This document shows, in pieces, positions 26,002 through 35,676 of a stretch of 64,000 nucleotides of DNA; positions within the stretch are counted from its first letter, which is position 1, and the number at the start of each line of letters is the position of its first letter. A program made the translations under genes and the position numbers. The notes beneath the pieces were generated by a model. It did not search any database, was not told the DNA's origin, and saw only the letters and a list, made by a program, of their open reading frames with translations. The stretch comes from Lachnospiraceae bacterium (GTDB lineage: Bacteria > Bacillota > Clostridia > Lachnospirales > Lachnospiraceae), in NCBI GenBank assembly GCA_015057635.1, contig SVEB01000011.1:124001-188000 (forward strand), in the 5' to 3' direction.

Positions 26002-28059
26002 ATGAAAGTCGGGATTATAGCAGATTTAGCTAGTGACGATATGAGAGGCTATGCGGAGGCATGGGCTACTCAGAAAGTATTAAAAGAGTTTGGCATTACC
26101 CCAATTGCGATTGCGCATGAGATTGAGAATATAAATGAATCCGAAATGGAGAAGGAAGAAGAGAAAAAAGGGTTTGGCGCAAAACTGAAAGGTCTATTTG
26201 GGGTGAAAGAGGAAAAGACACCGGCAGTAAAGAAGCGTCAGATATCGGAATTCGCAAAGGATCGCTTTGTGATCGGCAATGGGACCAAAGAGGTCGGACA
26301 TGAAAAAGGCATCTGGCAGAATATGGACCATTACCTTGTTACGAATCCTATCATGAAGCAGGAATTAGAGAAGGAAGAGCATTTTTATAATCCGCTTTAT
26401 GAAGTGAAACATGCAGCAATCTTAGTAAATCAGAAGATTTATCATGAGTTAGCTAAAAATCCGGAGTTAACCAAGGAATATATGCTTGTGGATGTAAAGA
26501 ATGCGGATCAGAAGACAAAGCATTTTATTGAACATATGGCGAAGGAACGCGGTCTTGCGATTGTAGAAAATGCAGATAATCCATCCATATTAAAGCCTGT
26601 GGCAAGATATCGCGCAAAGGATATAGAAAGCTATATCGGCTATATGCGACATGCAGCATGTGTCGTGACCGATACGTATATTACTACCGTTATGGCATTC
26701 CTTCATGAAAAGGATTTTGTAAGTATTCTTGAAAATGAAGAAGCAGGCGAGATTAAAGAAGTGCTGTCTCTCGTTAAGCTTGCAGATCACGCACATGACC
26801 TTGCTAAGGATGATAAAAAGGAGACAAGCTATCCGATTAAGAATAAAGCCGAGTTCCGTGCTGCAGTTAAGGCTGCAAGGCAAGAAATCAAGAAAAACCT
26901 TGGAATGGAGCTTAAGTTAGAGCAGTATAACCTGTATGTGGACTGTCCAACCAATATCCTGCGTTCCGAGTGTTGCGGCTGTTCTGCTTGTAAGGAAGTA
27001 TGTCCGACGAATGCCATTGCGATGGTACCGGATAAAGAAGGATTCTTATACCCGGTTGTGGACAAGGATAAATGCATCGACTGTAAGCTTTGTGCAAAAC
27101 AATGTGTGAAGAAAGAGAATCCGCAGACCATTTCCTATGAGAAGTCCTATCCGAAGGTTTTATGTGCAATCAATGAGAATGAGACAGAACGTATGGGCAG
27201 TTCTTCCGGCGGTGTATTCCCGGTGCTTGCGGATTATGCAATCAATGTGATGCATGGTTACGTGGTTGGCGTTCGATATGATGAGAATATGAATGCAGTT
27301 TCTGATATTGCAGATAATATGGAAGATGTGAAAGCGTTCTATGGTGCAAAATATGTAAAGAGTGATTTCTCACATGTGTTCCCGAAGATCAAAGAACTTC
27401 TAAATGAAGGAAAATTTGTATTATATTCCGGACTTCCATGTGAGGCGGCCGGTTTAAAGGCTTACTTACGAAAACCATATGATAATCTGATGGTTACCGA
27501 AATCCTCTGTCATGCATCACCATCTCCAAAGGTATTTAAGAAGTATGTAGAGTATTTAAATAAGAAATTTAAGTCAGAAGTGGTAGACTTTAATTTCCGT
27601 GATAAGTCAGAAGGATGGATTGCAGAACACAACAGCCTTAAGATTACCTTTAAGAATAAGAAGGTAATAAAGGTTAATGCCAGAAAGAATAATTACTACC
27701 GCTGCTTTGCAAAGGATTATATTGCAAGACCGGGATGCGGACAGTGCTCCTTCGTGTACAAGAATCGTGTCGGAGATATTACGATGGGTGACTTCTGGGG
27801 AATTCGTCATACCGATCCATCCATGTATGATGATAAGGGAACCAGCATTATTATGATTAATACCAAAAAAGGCGATGAAGTATTTGGTGCAGTGGCAGAC
27901 CGATTCCATTATAAGGAGAGCGATCTGCAGACCGCATTTAAGTATAACCATAAGAAACCGATCGTGATCAAGGATGCCAGAGATGAGTTTTTTGAAAAGT
28001 TAGACAAGGCGCCAATCAACGACTTATTAGAAAGCTACAACGATCTTGCAAAGAAATAA
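26002..28059 (+). CDS. Polysaccharide pyruvyltransferase-like / F420 hydrogenase beta-subunit fusion protein with two [4Fe-4S] motifs
   Basis: A 685-residue fusion. The N-terminal about 300 residues resemble a polysaccharide pyruvyltransferase-type domain: M-K-V-G-I-I start and Y-I-G-Y-M-R-H-A-A-C-V-V-T-D-T-Y, where the family's T-D-S-F-H-G is degraded to T-D-T-Y-I-T. Next comes a two-cluster ferredoxin domain (about 323-370: C-C-G-C-S-A-C-K-E-V-C-P and C-I-D-C-K-L-C-A-K-Q-C). The rest is the coenzyme F420 hydrogenase/dehydrogenase beta-subunit type (S-S-S-G-G-V-F; G-D-F-W-G-I). In non-methanogens such proteins are flavin/Fe-S oxidoreductases, often in cell-surface polysaccharide clusters. 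Substrate unknown. An Arg/Lys/Glu-rich stretch near 50-75 looks like an insert. Confidence 0.75.
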   Translation: MKVGIIADLASDDMRGYAEAWATQKVLKEFGITPIAIAHEIENINESEMEKEEEKKGFGAKLKGLFGVKEEKTPAVKKRQISEFAKDRFVIGNGTKEVGHEKGIWQNMDHYLVTNPIMKQELEKEEHFYNPLYEVKHAAILVNQKIYHELAKNPELTKEYMLVDVKNADQKTKHFIEHMAKERGLAIVENADNPSILKPVARYRAKDIESYIGYMRHAACVVTDTYITTVMAFLHEKDFVSILENEEAGEIKEVLSLVKLADHAHDLAKDDKKETSYPIKNKAEFRAAVKAARQEIKKNLGMELKLEQYNLYVDCPTNILRSECCGCSACKEVCPTNAIAMVPDKEGFLYPVVDKDKCIDCKLCAKQCVKKENPQTISYEKSYPKVLCAINENETERMGSSSGGVFPVLADYAINVMHGYVVGVRYDENMNAVSDIADNMEDVKAFYGAKYVKSDFSHVFPKIKELLNEGKFVLYSGLPCEAAGLKAYLRKPYDNLMVTEILCHASPSPKVFKKYVEYLNKKFKSEVVDFNFRDKSEGWIAEHNSLKITFKNKKVIKVNARKNNYYRCFAKDYIARPGCGQCSFVYKNRVGDITMGDFWGIRHTDPSMYDDKGTSIIMINTKKGDEVFGAVADRFHYKESDLQTAFKYNHKKPIVIKDARDEFFEKLDKAPINDLLESYNDLAKK

Positions 28060-28100
28060 TAAAAAAGAAAGTGAAAAAAGGAAAAAAATTATTTTAGGTA

Positions 28101-28129
28101 TTGAAAAGATTGTGGTTTGCGTTTATGAT
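28101..28129 (+). promoter_or_regulatory. Sigma-A type promoter candidate for apt
   Basis: TTGAAA (28101-28106) and TATGAT (28124-28129) with a 17-bp spacer, about 110 nt before the apt start. Confidence 0.5.
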
Positions 28130-28247
28130 AGGTTAGTTGAAAGTATTTAATATATACAAGGTGATTGTAAAGATAAGTGTAGGTTTTAGTATATATGTGC
28201 ACAGCGCCTAGGAGAAATGAATTTACCAAGAAAGGTATGGTGTCAGA

Positions 28248-28772
28248 ATGAAAAAGTTAGAAGAATATGTTAGAAGTATACCGGATTTCCCAGAGAAGGG
28301 GATCATTTTCCGTGATGTAACAAGCGTTTTACAGGATAAGGATGGTCTTAGAATGTCTATCGACCAGATGCAGGCATTAGTTGCGGATGAGGACTTTGAT
28401 ATTGTTGTTGGACCAGAATCCCGTGGTTTCATCTTTGGTGTGCCAATTGCGTATAATTTAAATAAAGGTTTTGTTCCAGTACGTAAGAAAGGCAAACTTC
28501 CATGTGAAACAATCGAAATGGAATATGCATTAGAATACGGCACTGCTACAATCGAAATTCATAAGGATGCAATCAAGCCAGGTCAGAGAGTCGTGATCGT
28601 GGATGATTTAATGGCTACCGGCGGTACAATTGAAGCAATTATTAAGTTAATTGAACAGCTCGGAGGCGTTGTTGTAAAATCTATCTTCTTAATGGAATTA
28701 GAAGGCCTCAATGGACGTGCCCGCCTTAATGGCTACAACGTTGAATCCGTTATCAAGTACGAAGGTAAGTAG
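28248..28772 (+). CDS. apt: Adenine phosphoribosyltransferase
   Basis: Salvages adenine to AMP with PRPP. The 174-residue protein has the family N-terminus (I-P-D-F-P-E-K-G-I-I-F-R-D), the flexible loop region (R-K-K-G-K-L-P) and the PRPP-binding V-I-V-D-D-L-M-A-T-G-G-T. AGAAAGG lies upstream of the ATG. It sits about 740 nt upstream of relA, an order often seen in Firmicutes, but a giant palindrome lies between them. Confidence 0.96.
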   Translation: MKKLEEYVRSIPDFPEKGIIFRDVTSVLQDKDGLRMSIDQMQALVADEDFDIVVGPESRGFIFGVPIAYNLNKGFVPVRKKGKLPCETIEMEYALEYGTATIEIHKDAIKPGQRVVIVDDLMATGGTIEAIIKLIEQLGGVVVKSIFLMELEGLNGRARLNGYNVESVIKYEGK

Positions 28773-28778
28773 GATACG

Positions 28779-29034
28779 ACTGCCTCGGTAAGAGGCGAAG
28801 AGACCAGAATTGCTCCGGGCAGGCTGACTTAAAGCTCAGGAATTCCGAATGTTCGGACGCATGAGCGGACAAAAAAGCATCCCAGTCCTTGACTAGCAGA
28901 CAGAAAGACACTGTCTGCTAGTCAAGGACTGGGATGCTTTTTTGTTCGTCATAAGCCGGACATTCCGGAATTCCTGAGCTTTAAGTCAGCTTGCCCGGAA
29001 CAATTCTGGTCTCACCGCCTCTTACCGAGGCAGT
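28779..29034. repeat. Long palindromic element, copy D (after apt)
   Basis: The clearest copy: an approximately 256-bp near-perfect palindrome. Outer arm ACTGCCTCGGTAAGAGGCG (28779 on) pairs with CGCCTCTTACCGAGGCAGT (to 29034), then GAGACCAGAATTG / CAATTCTGGTCTC and AAAGCTCAGGAATTCCG / CGGAATTCCTGAGCTTT. Islands are at 28851-28870 and about 28944-28963. The inner stem GCATCCCAGTCCTTGACTAG is fully paired and flanked by A6/T6, with a CAGACAG...CTGTCTG apex. Confidence 0.92.
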
Positions 29035-29438
29035 TCCCACTAGTGTACGGTCGTCACTGAGGAAGACGAAGGGGGAAGTTACGGAGACGGGAGGCGGATG
29101 AAAGTTTCTTCGGGGGAGATTGTTTGGACGGAGAGTGCATCTGGAGGTGGGAGAGAAATTTTGAATGGAAAGTGGCTGATGAAGAGGGCTTCTTGGAAAG
29201 GATGGATGTGGTAGGGCTTGTATGAGTTAGAGGAGAGAGAGAGGAATTGAATGAGATGTTAGCCTGATGAAAAAGGGGTTTGGGAGGAATGAAAAGGGGA
29301 AAGAGAGAACGATGTCGGAATAGGGGATGAATGGTGGAAAAAATTTTGGGAGAGGTGTATTGAGAGGGGAACAAGGTGGATAATAATGAATATAATAGGG
29401 GAATGCTTGGAGTAAATTGTTTACAAATGCCAAAAATA
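29035..29438. other. Purine-rich intergenic region upstream of relA
   Basis: About 400 nt without a gene. The + strand is strongly G/A biased (29050-29400) with no open frame of protein character on either strand. The - strand frames here are Pro/Ser/Phe-rich shadows of the purine bias. Confidence 0.45.
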
Positions 29439-29467
29439 TTGATTTTTTTCGGATTTCTATTTATAAT
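29439..29467 (+). promoter_or_regulatory. Sigma-A type promoter candidate for relA
   Basis: TTGATT (29439-29444), 17 bp, TATAAT (29462-29467), with the coding start 46 nt after the -10. Confidence 0.6.
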
Positions 29468-29512
29468 GATATGATAAACTCTAAGCGAATTGCAGTGAAA
29501 GGATTGGTTCTC

Positions 29513-31879
29513 ATGGACAAGAAGATAAATACGAAAACTGATGTACAGGCGAAAGAACAAAAAGTTGGATTTGATCTTGCAATGATTGATAAACTGATGG
29601 AGCAGGAGAAGACGTACGAGCGGGAGAAGAAGATCGGAATCGGAACTCCGGCTGATTTTACGAGCCCGGATGAGTTATATGCTGATTTGATTCAGGTTAT
29701 AAGAAATTATCACCCTTCTACTGATTTGTCCATGATCGAGAAGGCTTATCATGTTGCATTTAAGGCACATGAGAATCAGAAAAGAAAGTCCGGAGAACCT
29801 TATATTATCCATCCACTTTGCGTGGCTATTATCTTAGCAGAACTTGAGCTGGATAAGGAAACGATTGTGGCTGGTATTCTGCATGATGTTGTTGAGGATA
29901 CGGTGTTTACGGTTGAGGAATTAGCAAGGGAGTTCGGCGATGAGGTGGCGCTGTTAGTTGATGGCGTTACCAAGTTAACGCAGCTCAATTACTCAAAAGA
30001 TAAAGTGGAGATCCAGGCAGAGAATTTAAGAAAGATGTTCCTTGCAATGGCAAAGGATATTCGCGTTATCTTAATTAAGCTTGCCGATCGTCTGCATAAT
30101 ATGAGAACGATGCAGTACCAAAGTCCACCAAAACAGATTGAAAAATCAAGAGAGACCATGGATATCTATGCACCGATCGCACAAAGACTTGGTATCAGCA
30201 AGATTAAGATTGAACTGGATGATCTGTCTCTTCGCTATTTAGAGCCGGAAGTGTATAAGGATCTGACGGCTAAGATCGCATCCAAAAAGGAAGAACGAGA
30301 AGCGTTTATCGGAAGTATTGTGAAGGATGTAAGCCGCCATATCAAAGCGGCTGATATCCCGGCTAAGATTGATGGGCGCGTAAAGCATTTCTTCAGTATT
30401 TATAAGAAGATGGTAAACCAGAATAAGACGTTAGAGCAGATCTACGACTTATTTGCTGTGCGTATTATTGTGGATAATGTGAAAGACTGTTATGCGGCGC
30501 TTGGTGTGATTCATGAGATGTATAAGCCGATACCAGGACGTTTTAAGGATTATATCGCAATGCCAAAACCAAATATGTACCAGTCCCTTCATACGACGTT
30601 AATCGGTCCACAGGGACAGCCGTTTGAGATTCAGATCCGTACGTTTGAGATGCATCGTACGGCGGAATATGGTATTGCGGCGCATTGGAAGTATAAAGAA
30701 GCAAAGGATGGAAAGAGTCCACAGGATACAGAAGAAGCAAAGCTTACATGGCTAAGACAGATTTTAGAGTGGCAGCGTGATCTTTCCGATAATAAGGAGT
30801 TTTTAAGCCTATTAAAGAACGACCTTGATTTATTTTCCGATAACGTATACTGCTTTACTCCGAGCGGCGATGTTAAGAACCTGCCAGCAGGTTCGACACC
30901 AATCGATTTCGCGTACAGCATTCATAGTGCGGTCGGGAATAAGATGGTAGGAGCAAGAGTCAATGGACGTCTTGTAACAATTGATTATGTGATTCAGAAC
31001 GGCGACCGTATTGAGATTTTAACAAGCCAGAATTCCAAAGGACCATCAAGAGACTGGTTAAGCTTAGTTAAGAGCACACAGGCGAAGAATAAGATCAATC
31101 AGTGGTTTAAGGCAGAGTTAAAGGAAGATAATATCATCCGCGGAAAGGAAATGATGTTATCTTACTGCAAGACAAAGAGCATTGTATTAAGTGACTTATT
31201 AAAGTCCGAATATATGGAAGGCTGCATGCATAAGTATGGATTCCGTGACTGGGATTCCGTTTATGCGGCAGTCGGACATGGCGGTCTTAAGGAAGGTCAG
31301 GTCGTAAACAAGCTTCAGGAAGAGTATACGAAGAAGAATAAGAAGAACTTAACAGATGCGAATGTACTGGAAACGTTAAGCGATATGCATATTGATAAGC
31401 CGGCTGTGGTAAAGAGCAAAGGCGGCATTGTGGTACAGGGAATCCACGATGTGGCAGTCCATTTCTCCAAATGCTGCTCACCGGTACCAGGAGATGAGAT
31501 CGTGGGCTTTGTTACAAGAGGCCGTGGGGTTTCCATCCATCGTACGGACTGTATTAATATTCTTCATCTTCCGGAAGAGGACAGAGTCCGTTTGATTGAT
31601 GCAGAGTGGAATATACAGGCAGATAAGAAAGGCCACGAATTATATACAGCAGAGATCAAGATTTTTGCAAATAACCGTAACGGCGTGTTACTGGATGTTT
31701 CCAAAGTCTTTACTGAGAATAAAATCGATGTGACATCAATGACCGTGCGTACAAGCAAGCAGGGGACTGCGACTATCAGCGTTGGATTTGAAATCAACGG
31801 AGTGGAACAGCTTCAGTTCATTATTTCAAAATTGCGCAGTATTGAAAGCGTGCTTGATATTGAGCGTACGACGGGCTAA
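29513..31879 (+). CDS. relA: Bifunctional (p)ppGpp synthetase/hydrolase (Rsh)
   Basis: Makes and degrades the stringent-response alarmone (p)ppGpp. The 788 residues show an HD hydrolase domain (I-L-H-D-V-V-E-D-T near 123-131, His and Asp intact), the synthetase domain (G-R-F-K-D-Y-I-A-M-P-K-P-N-M-Y-Q-S-L-H), a TGS domain (V-Y-C-F-T-P-S-G-D-V), a zinc-finger-like C-C-S-P-V-P-G-D region and a C-terminal ACT domain. The frame is open from 29417, but 29513 has AAGGA 9 nt upstream and a promoter just before. Both active sites appear intact. Confidence 0.95.
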   Translation: MDKKINTKTDVQAKEQKVGFDLAMIDKLMEQEKTYEREKKIGIGTPADFTSPDELYADLIQVIRNYHPSTDLSMIEKAYHVAFKAHENQKRKSGEPYIIHPLCVAIILAELELDKETIVAGILHDVVEDTVFTVEELAREFGDEVALLVDGVTKLTQLNYSKDKVEIQAENLRKMFLAMAKDIRVILIKLADRLHNMRTMQYQSPPKQIEKSRETMDIYAPIAQRLGISKIKIELDDLSLRYLEPEVYKDLTAKIASKKEEREAFIGSIVKDVSRHIKAADIPAKIDGRVKHFFSIYKKMVNQNKTLEQIYDLFAVRIIVDNVKDCYAALGVIHEMYKPIPGRFKDYIAMPKPNMYQSLHTTLIGPQGQPFEIQIRTFEMHRTAEYGIAAHWKYKEAKDGKSPQDTEEAKLTWLRQILEWQRDLSDNKEFLSLLKNDLDLFSDNVYCFTPSGDVKNLPAGSTPIDFAYSIHSAVGNKMVGARVNGRLVTIDYVIQNGDRIEILTSQNSKGPSRDWLSLVKSTQAKNKINQWFKAELKEDNIIRGKEMMLSYCKTKSIVLSDLLKSEYMEGCMHKYGFRDWDSVYAAVGHGGLKEGQVVNKLQEEYTKKNKKNLTDANVLETLSDMHIDKPAVVKSKGGIVVQGIHDVAVHFSKCCSPVPGDEIVGFVTRGRGVSIHRTDCINILHLPEEDRVRLIDAEWNIQADKKGHELYTAEIKIFANNRNGVLLDVSKVFTENKIDVTSMTVRTSKQGTATISVGFEINGVEQLQFIISKLRSIESVLDIERTTG

Positions 31880-31929
31880 AGACTGGTCTTTTGAAATAAG
31901 ACAGTGTGCTAGTTGAAAGGAAGATGAGT

Positions 31930-32568
31930 ATGTATAAGCTTCATATGATTAATGTTGGTGAAATGAGAACCAACTGTTATATTTTAAGCAACGAAGAAAC
32001 AAAGGAAGCGCTTGTATTTGATCCGGGTGCCGAACCAGAAAGAATTCTGGAATTTTTAAAGAGCAAAGATCTTACAGTCGCAGCTATTTTACTGACACAT
32101 GGACATTTCGATCATATCATGGGTGTGGATGGACTCCGCAGACAGGAAAGAGCGAAAGTATATGCATGTGAAGCAGAGAAAGAGTTAATGGCAGATCCGG
32201 ATATGAACTGTGCCCATATGTTTCACTGCGAGGCAGCGGCTGAGGCAGATGTATATGTAAAGGATGGTCAGATCCTTTCCATGATAGGACTTGATATTGA
32301 AGTGATCCATACACCGGGACATACATCCGGTGGAGCCTGCTATTATATGAAAGATTTAAAAATCGTGATTACAGGGGATACTCTGTTCTTTGAAGCAGTA
32401 GGAAGATGTGATCTTCCAACAAGCAACGAGGCGGCGATTATAGAATCCATCACAAAGAAATTGTTTGTACTTCCTGAAGATGTTGTGGTATATCCAGGGC
32501 ATGGACGCAGCTCAAGCATTGGCTATGAAGCACAAAACAATCCATACGTATTAGAAGAGGAATATTAA
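31930..32568 (+). CDS. MBL-fold metallo-hydrolase (glyoxalase II-like)
   Basis: A roughly 212-residue metallo-beta-lactamase-fold hydrolase. The metal-binding motif T-H-G-H-F-D-H (His57, His59, Asp61, His62) is followed by H-T-P-G-H-T-S-G-G, G-D-T-L-F and a C-terminal Y-P-G-H-G. The pattern is that of the YcbL/glyoxalase II-like group, often called hydroxyacylglutathione hydrolase although the substrate is uncertain. ATGs at 31924 and 31930 are both possible; AAGGA is 8 nt before 31930. Two nucleotides separate its stop from hemZ. Confidence 0.88.
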   Translation: MYKLHMINVGEMRTNCYILSNEETKEALVFDPGAEPERILEFLKSKDLTVAAILLTHGHFDHIMGVDGLRRQERAKVYACEAEKELMADPDMNCAHMFHCEAAAEADVYVKDGQILSMIGLDIEVIHTPGHTSGGACYYMKDLKIVITGDTLFFEAVGRCDLPTSNEAAIIESITKKLFVLPEDVVVYPGHGRSSSIGYEAQNNPYVLEEEY

Positions 32569-32570
32569 AA

Positions 32571-34223
32571 ATGATCAGAATACGTTTATATGGGGAGGAT
32601 TATGAACAGGATGTCCGCCCATTAATCAAATCATTTTATCCGGATGATGAGATTCGGGTAATGAAAACCGAAGAGCCGGGAACAAAAGAAGAAGGTTCTG
32701 CATTTTTCCATATTCCGAATGAAGAGATGGGAAAAGAAGAGCAGGAAGAGAAGAAGGAATTCTTAAAGCACCATCCTCATCAGCATGTGGCAGAAGAGGA
32801 TGCAGTTACTGGAATTGTTGTGCTTCATCTTAAAAAGGATGGATTTAAAATTGGCTTATGCGAATTTGAACCTTCATCTGATTCTGAAACTGCAATTAAG
32901 AAGAGCGGGCTGAAAGACTATGATTTTGGGAAGGATTTTGAAAATCTTAAGTCTGATGGAGAAGAAGCAGAGGAGAAAGCAAAGAGAAGAATCTACCGTA
33001 ATGAGCTGCATCGCAAGCTCTATGAGCTGTTAGCAGAAGTGACCGGGAAAACACTCCCTTGGGGAACCTTAACCGGAATCCGTCCGACCAAGCAGGTGTT
33101 AGAACGTCTGGAGATACATCAGTCAGAAGAAGAGATCCGTCGTTATTTAAAAGAGGAATATTACACATCCGATGAAAAAATCGATGTAAGCCTTACTGTG
33201 GCAAAGAGGGAAAAGGAAATCTTAGATGAGCTTGATTATAAAGACGGATACAGCATTTACATTGGTATCCCATTCTGTCCAAGCACATGTAACTACTGTT
33301 CCTTTACTTCTTTCCCGCTAGGCCGTTTTGACAATATGGTAGAGCCATATTTAGAGGCACTGGAAAAGGAAATCGAATATGCGGCAAACGCCATTCCAAA
33401 CAAAAAGTTAAGTACCATTTACTTTGGCGGCGGAACCCCGACTACGCTTAGTGCACCACAATTAGAGCGCGTATTAAAAAGCGTACACCGTCATTTTGAC
33501 TTCACGGATATGAAGGAACTGACAGTGGAAGCCGGAAGACCGGACAGCATCACGATGGACAAGCTCGTTGTATTAAAGGAGCAGGGGGTTGACCGTATCA
33601 GCATCAATCCGCAGACAATGCGTCAGAAGACTCTGGATCTGATCGGAAGAAAGCATACGGTAGAGCAGATTGAAGAAGCTTTTTATATGGCAAGGGAAGC
33701 AGGACATAACAATATCAATATGGACTTAATTCTTGGATTATCCGGTGAGAACAAGGAAGATGTAGCTTATACATTAGACCGTATCCGTCCGTTAAATCCG
33801 GACAGCTTAACCGTGCATACACTAGCAATCAAGCGTGCGGCAAGACTGAATACGAATAAGGAAGAGTTTAAAGCCTATAAAGCACAGGACGTGCAGGGCA
33901 TGATGGAACTTACAAAACAGTATACTAAGGCAAATGATTACCATCCATACTATCTGTACCGTCAGAAGAATATGGCGGAGAACTTAGAGAATGTCGGATA
34001 TGCCAGAATCGGTAAAGAAGGCATTTACAATATTTTAATCATGGAAGAAAAGCAGACAATCTTAGCGCTTGGTGCCGGAGCGTCCTCAAAGTTCGTATTC
34101 CATGATGAGAACCGCATTGAACGTGTGGAAAATGTAAAGAGTTTAAAAGATTATATCGAACGTACCGATGAAATGATTGCACGCAAGGTGGAATTCTTAC
34201 GTCAGTACGGTCATGCATTATAG
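32571..34223 (+). CDS. hemZ: Coproporphyrinogen dehydrogenase HemZ-like radical SAM enzyme
   Basis: A 550-residue radical SAM protein of the HemN/HemZ family, linked to oxygen-independent coproporphyrinogen III oxidation. An extra N-terminal region of about 200 residues precedes the radical SAM core, with the cluster-binding C236-x3-C240-x2-C243 (C-P-S-T-C-N-Y-C) and a Y-F-G-G-G-T-P-T-T motif. The long N-terminal region and the Q-K-N-M-A-E-N-L-E-N-V-G-Y segment fit HemZ rather than HemN or HemW. No other heme gene is nearby, so the physiological role is uncertain. It starts 2 nt after the metallo-hydrolase gene. Confidence 0.88.
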   Translation: MIRIRLYGEDYEQDVRPLIKSFYPDDEIRVMKTEEPGTKEEGSAFFHIPNEEMGKEEQEEKKEFLKHHPHQHVAEEDAVTGIVVLHLKKDGFKIGLCEFEPSSDSETAIKKSGLKDYDFGKDFENLKSDGEEAEEKAKRRIYRNELHRKLYELLAEVTGKTLPWGTLTGIRPTKQVLERLEIHQSEEEIRRYLKEEYYTSDEKIDVSLTVAKREKEILDELDYKDGYSIYIGIPFCPSTCNYCSFTSFPLGRFDNMVEPYLEALEKEIEYAANAIPNKKLSTIYFGGGTPTTLSAPQLERVLKSVHRHFDFTDMKELTVEAGRPDSITMDKLVVLKEQGVDRISINPQTMRQKTLDLIGRKHTVEQIEEAFYMAREAGHNNINMDLILGLSGENKEDVAYTLDRIRPLNPDSLTVHTLAIKRAARLNTNKEEFKAYKAQDVQGMMELTKQYTKANDYHPYYLYRQKNMAENLENVGYARIGKEGIYNILIMEEKQTILALGAGASSKFVFHDENRIERVENVKSLKDYIERTDEMIARKVEFLRQYGHAL

Positions 34224-34241
34224 AAAGCAGGAGGAATAGCT

Positions 34242-35501
34242 ATGATTACACAAAGACCAAAGGGGACCCAGGACTGGTTTGGCGAAAATATGCATAAAAG
34301 AACGCTTGTAGAAGCACTTGCAAGAAAGCTTTGCAGAGCGTATAACATCAAAGAGGTTATCACACCGGCATTTGAACATACGGAATTATTTTTACGTGGT
34401 GTAGGTGAAACAACAGACGTAGTACAGAAGGAAATGTATACATTTAAGGATAAGGGTGATAGAAGCATCACCTTAAAGCCGGAAGGAACAGCAGGTGCGA
34501 TGCGTGCTTACTTAGAGAACAATTTGTATGCGGAACCACAGCCAATCAAGATGTTCTACTTCACACAGGCATTCCGTTACGAACAGCCACAGAGCGGCCG
34601 TTTCAGACAGCATCATCAGTTTGGTGTGGAATTTGTTGGTTCCAAAAGCCCGCTTGCTGAAGTGGAGTTAATCACATTAATCACAACGTTCATCAAAGAG
34701 TTAGGTTTAAAAGATGCAAAGCTTCATATCAACAGCATCGGATGTAAATCCTGCCGTAAGACTTACAATGACGCGCTTCTTTCTTACTTAAAGAAACATG
34801 AAGGCGAGTTATGCTCTACCTGTCGTGAAAGAATGGCAAAGAACCCACTTCGTGTTATCGACTGTAAAGTTCCAAGCTGTAAGGAAATCGTAAAAGACGC
34901 TCCAAGAACAATTGAGTTTTTAGATGAAGAATGTAAGGATCATTTCGAAGAATTAAAGAGACTCTTAACTGAGCTTGAAATCCCATTTGAAATTGATACC
35001 GGCATCGTTCGTGGTCTTGACTACTATACAAAGACTGTATTTGAATTTGTAAATGAAGACGGCTTCACATTATGTGGCGGCGGAAGATACGACGGCCTTG
35101 TGCATGAAATCGAAGAGAAGCAGGATATCCCAAGCGTTGGTTTCGGTATGGGTATTGAACGTATCCTTTACTTCTTAGATAAAGAAAATGTAGCGCTTGA
35201 GCCTGAACCAACACCAGAATTATACGTTGGTGTTTTAGGTGCAGAAGCAAAGGCAAGCGCATATAAGATTGTGACAAAGCTTCGTAATGCAGGTGTTGTA
35301 GTAGAAACAGACTACTTAGACCGTAGCGTAAAAGCACAGATGAAGTATGCGAATAAGCTTGGTGCGAAGAACACTGTCATCATCGGAGCCGATGAGATCG
35401 CAAACAACAAAGCGAACGTAAAGAATATGGCAAATGGTGAACAGACCGAATTATCTTTAGATGAAATCGCAGACTATATCTTAAAGCAGGAAAACGAATA
35501 G
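34242..35501 (+). CDS. hisS: Histidine--tRNA ligase
   Basis: Class II aminoacyl-tRNA synthetase that charges tRNA(His). The 419 residues show motif 1 (R-P-K-G-T-Q-D-W then [11 protein letters not shown]), motif 2 ([18 protein letters not shown]), the histidine-specific [11 protein letters not shown] and G-G-G-R-Y-D-G-L, and the C-terminal anticodon-binding domain. GCAGGAGGAA lies upstream. It is 18 nt after hemZ and probably cotranscribed with it. Confidence 0.97.
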   Translation: MITQRPKGTQDWFGENMHKRTLVEALARKLCRAYNIKEVITPAFEHTELFLRGVGETTDVVQKEMYTFKDKGDRSITLKPEGTAGAMRAYLENNLYAEPQPIKMFYFTQAFRYEQPQSGRFRQHHQFGVEFVGSKSPLAEVELITLITTFIKELGLKDAKLHINSIGCKSCRKTYNDALLSYLKKHEGELCSTCRERMAKNPLRVIDCKVPSCKEIVKDAPRTIEFLDEECKDHFEELKRLLTELEIPFEIDTGIVRGLDYYTKTVFEFVNEDGFTLCGGGRYDGLVHEIEEKQDIPSVGFGMGIERILYFLDKENVALEPEPTPELYVGVLGAEAKASAYKIVTKLRNAGVVVETDYLDRSVKAQMKYANKLGAKNTVIIGADEIANNKANVKNMANGEQTELSLDEIADYILKQENE

Positions 35502-35531
35502 TCCGAAATCTGCATGACCGCCCTCTAGAAC

Positions 35532-35560
35532 TTGCTTTTTGGCGAAAACAGGGTTATAAT
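35532..35560 (+). promoter_or_regulatory. Sigma-A type promoter for aspS
   Basis: TTGCTT (35532-35537), 17 bp, TATAAT (35555-35560). The transcript would have a leader of about 110 nt that includes a hairpin, AATTCGGAT / ATCCGAAT, at 35611-35632, followed by a short T-rich run. No T-box motif is present here. Confidence 0.6.
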
Positions 35561-35676
35561 GGACTAGATTTTTGGGCATATGCTTTATATAGAATATTAT
35601 AAAAGGGAGCAATTCGGATCGATCATCCGAATCTGCCTTTTATCCAATACAAAACAGAGAAACAGGAGGAATTGAC

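Noticed and set aside
29054-29560. Long - strand open frame (168 codons) opposite the relA upstream region
   Set aside because: The translation is a Ser/Pro/Phe-rich low-complexity product of the purine bias on the + strand, and it overlaps the relA promoter and start.
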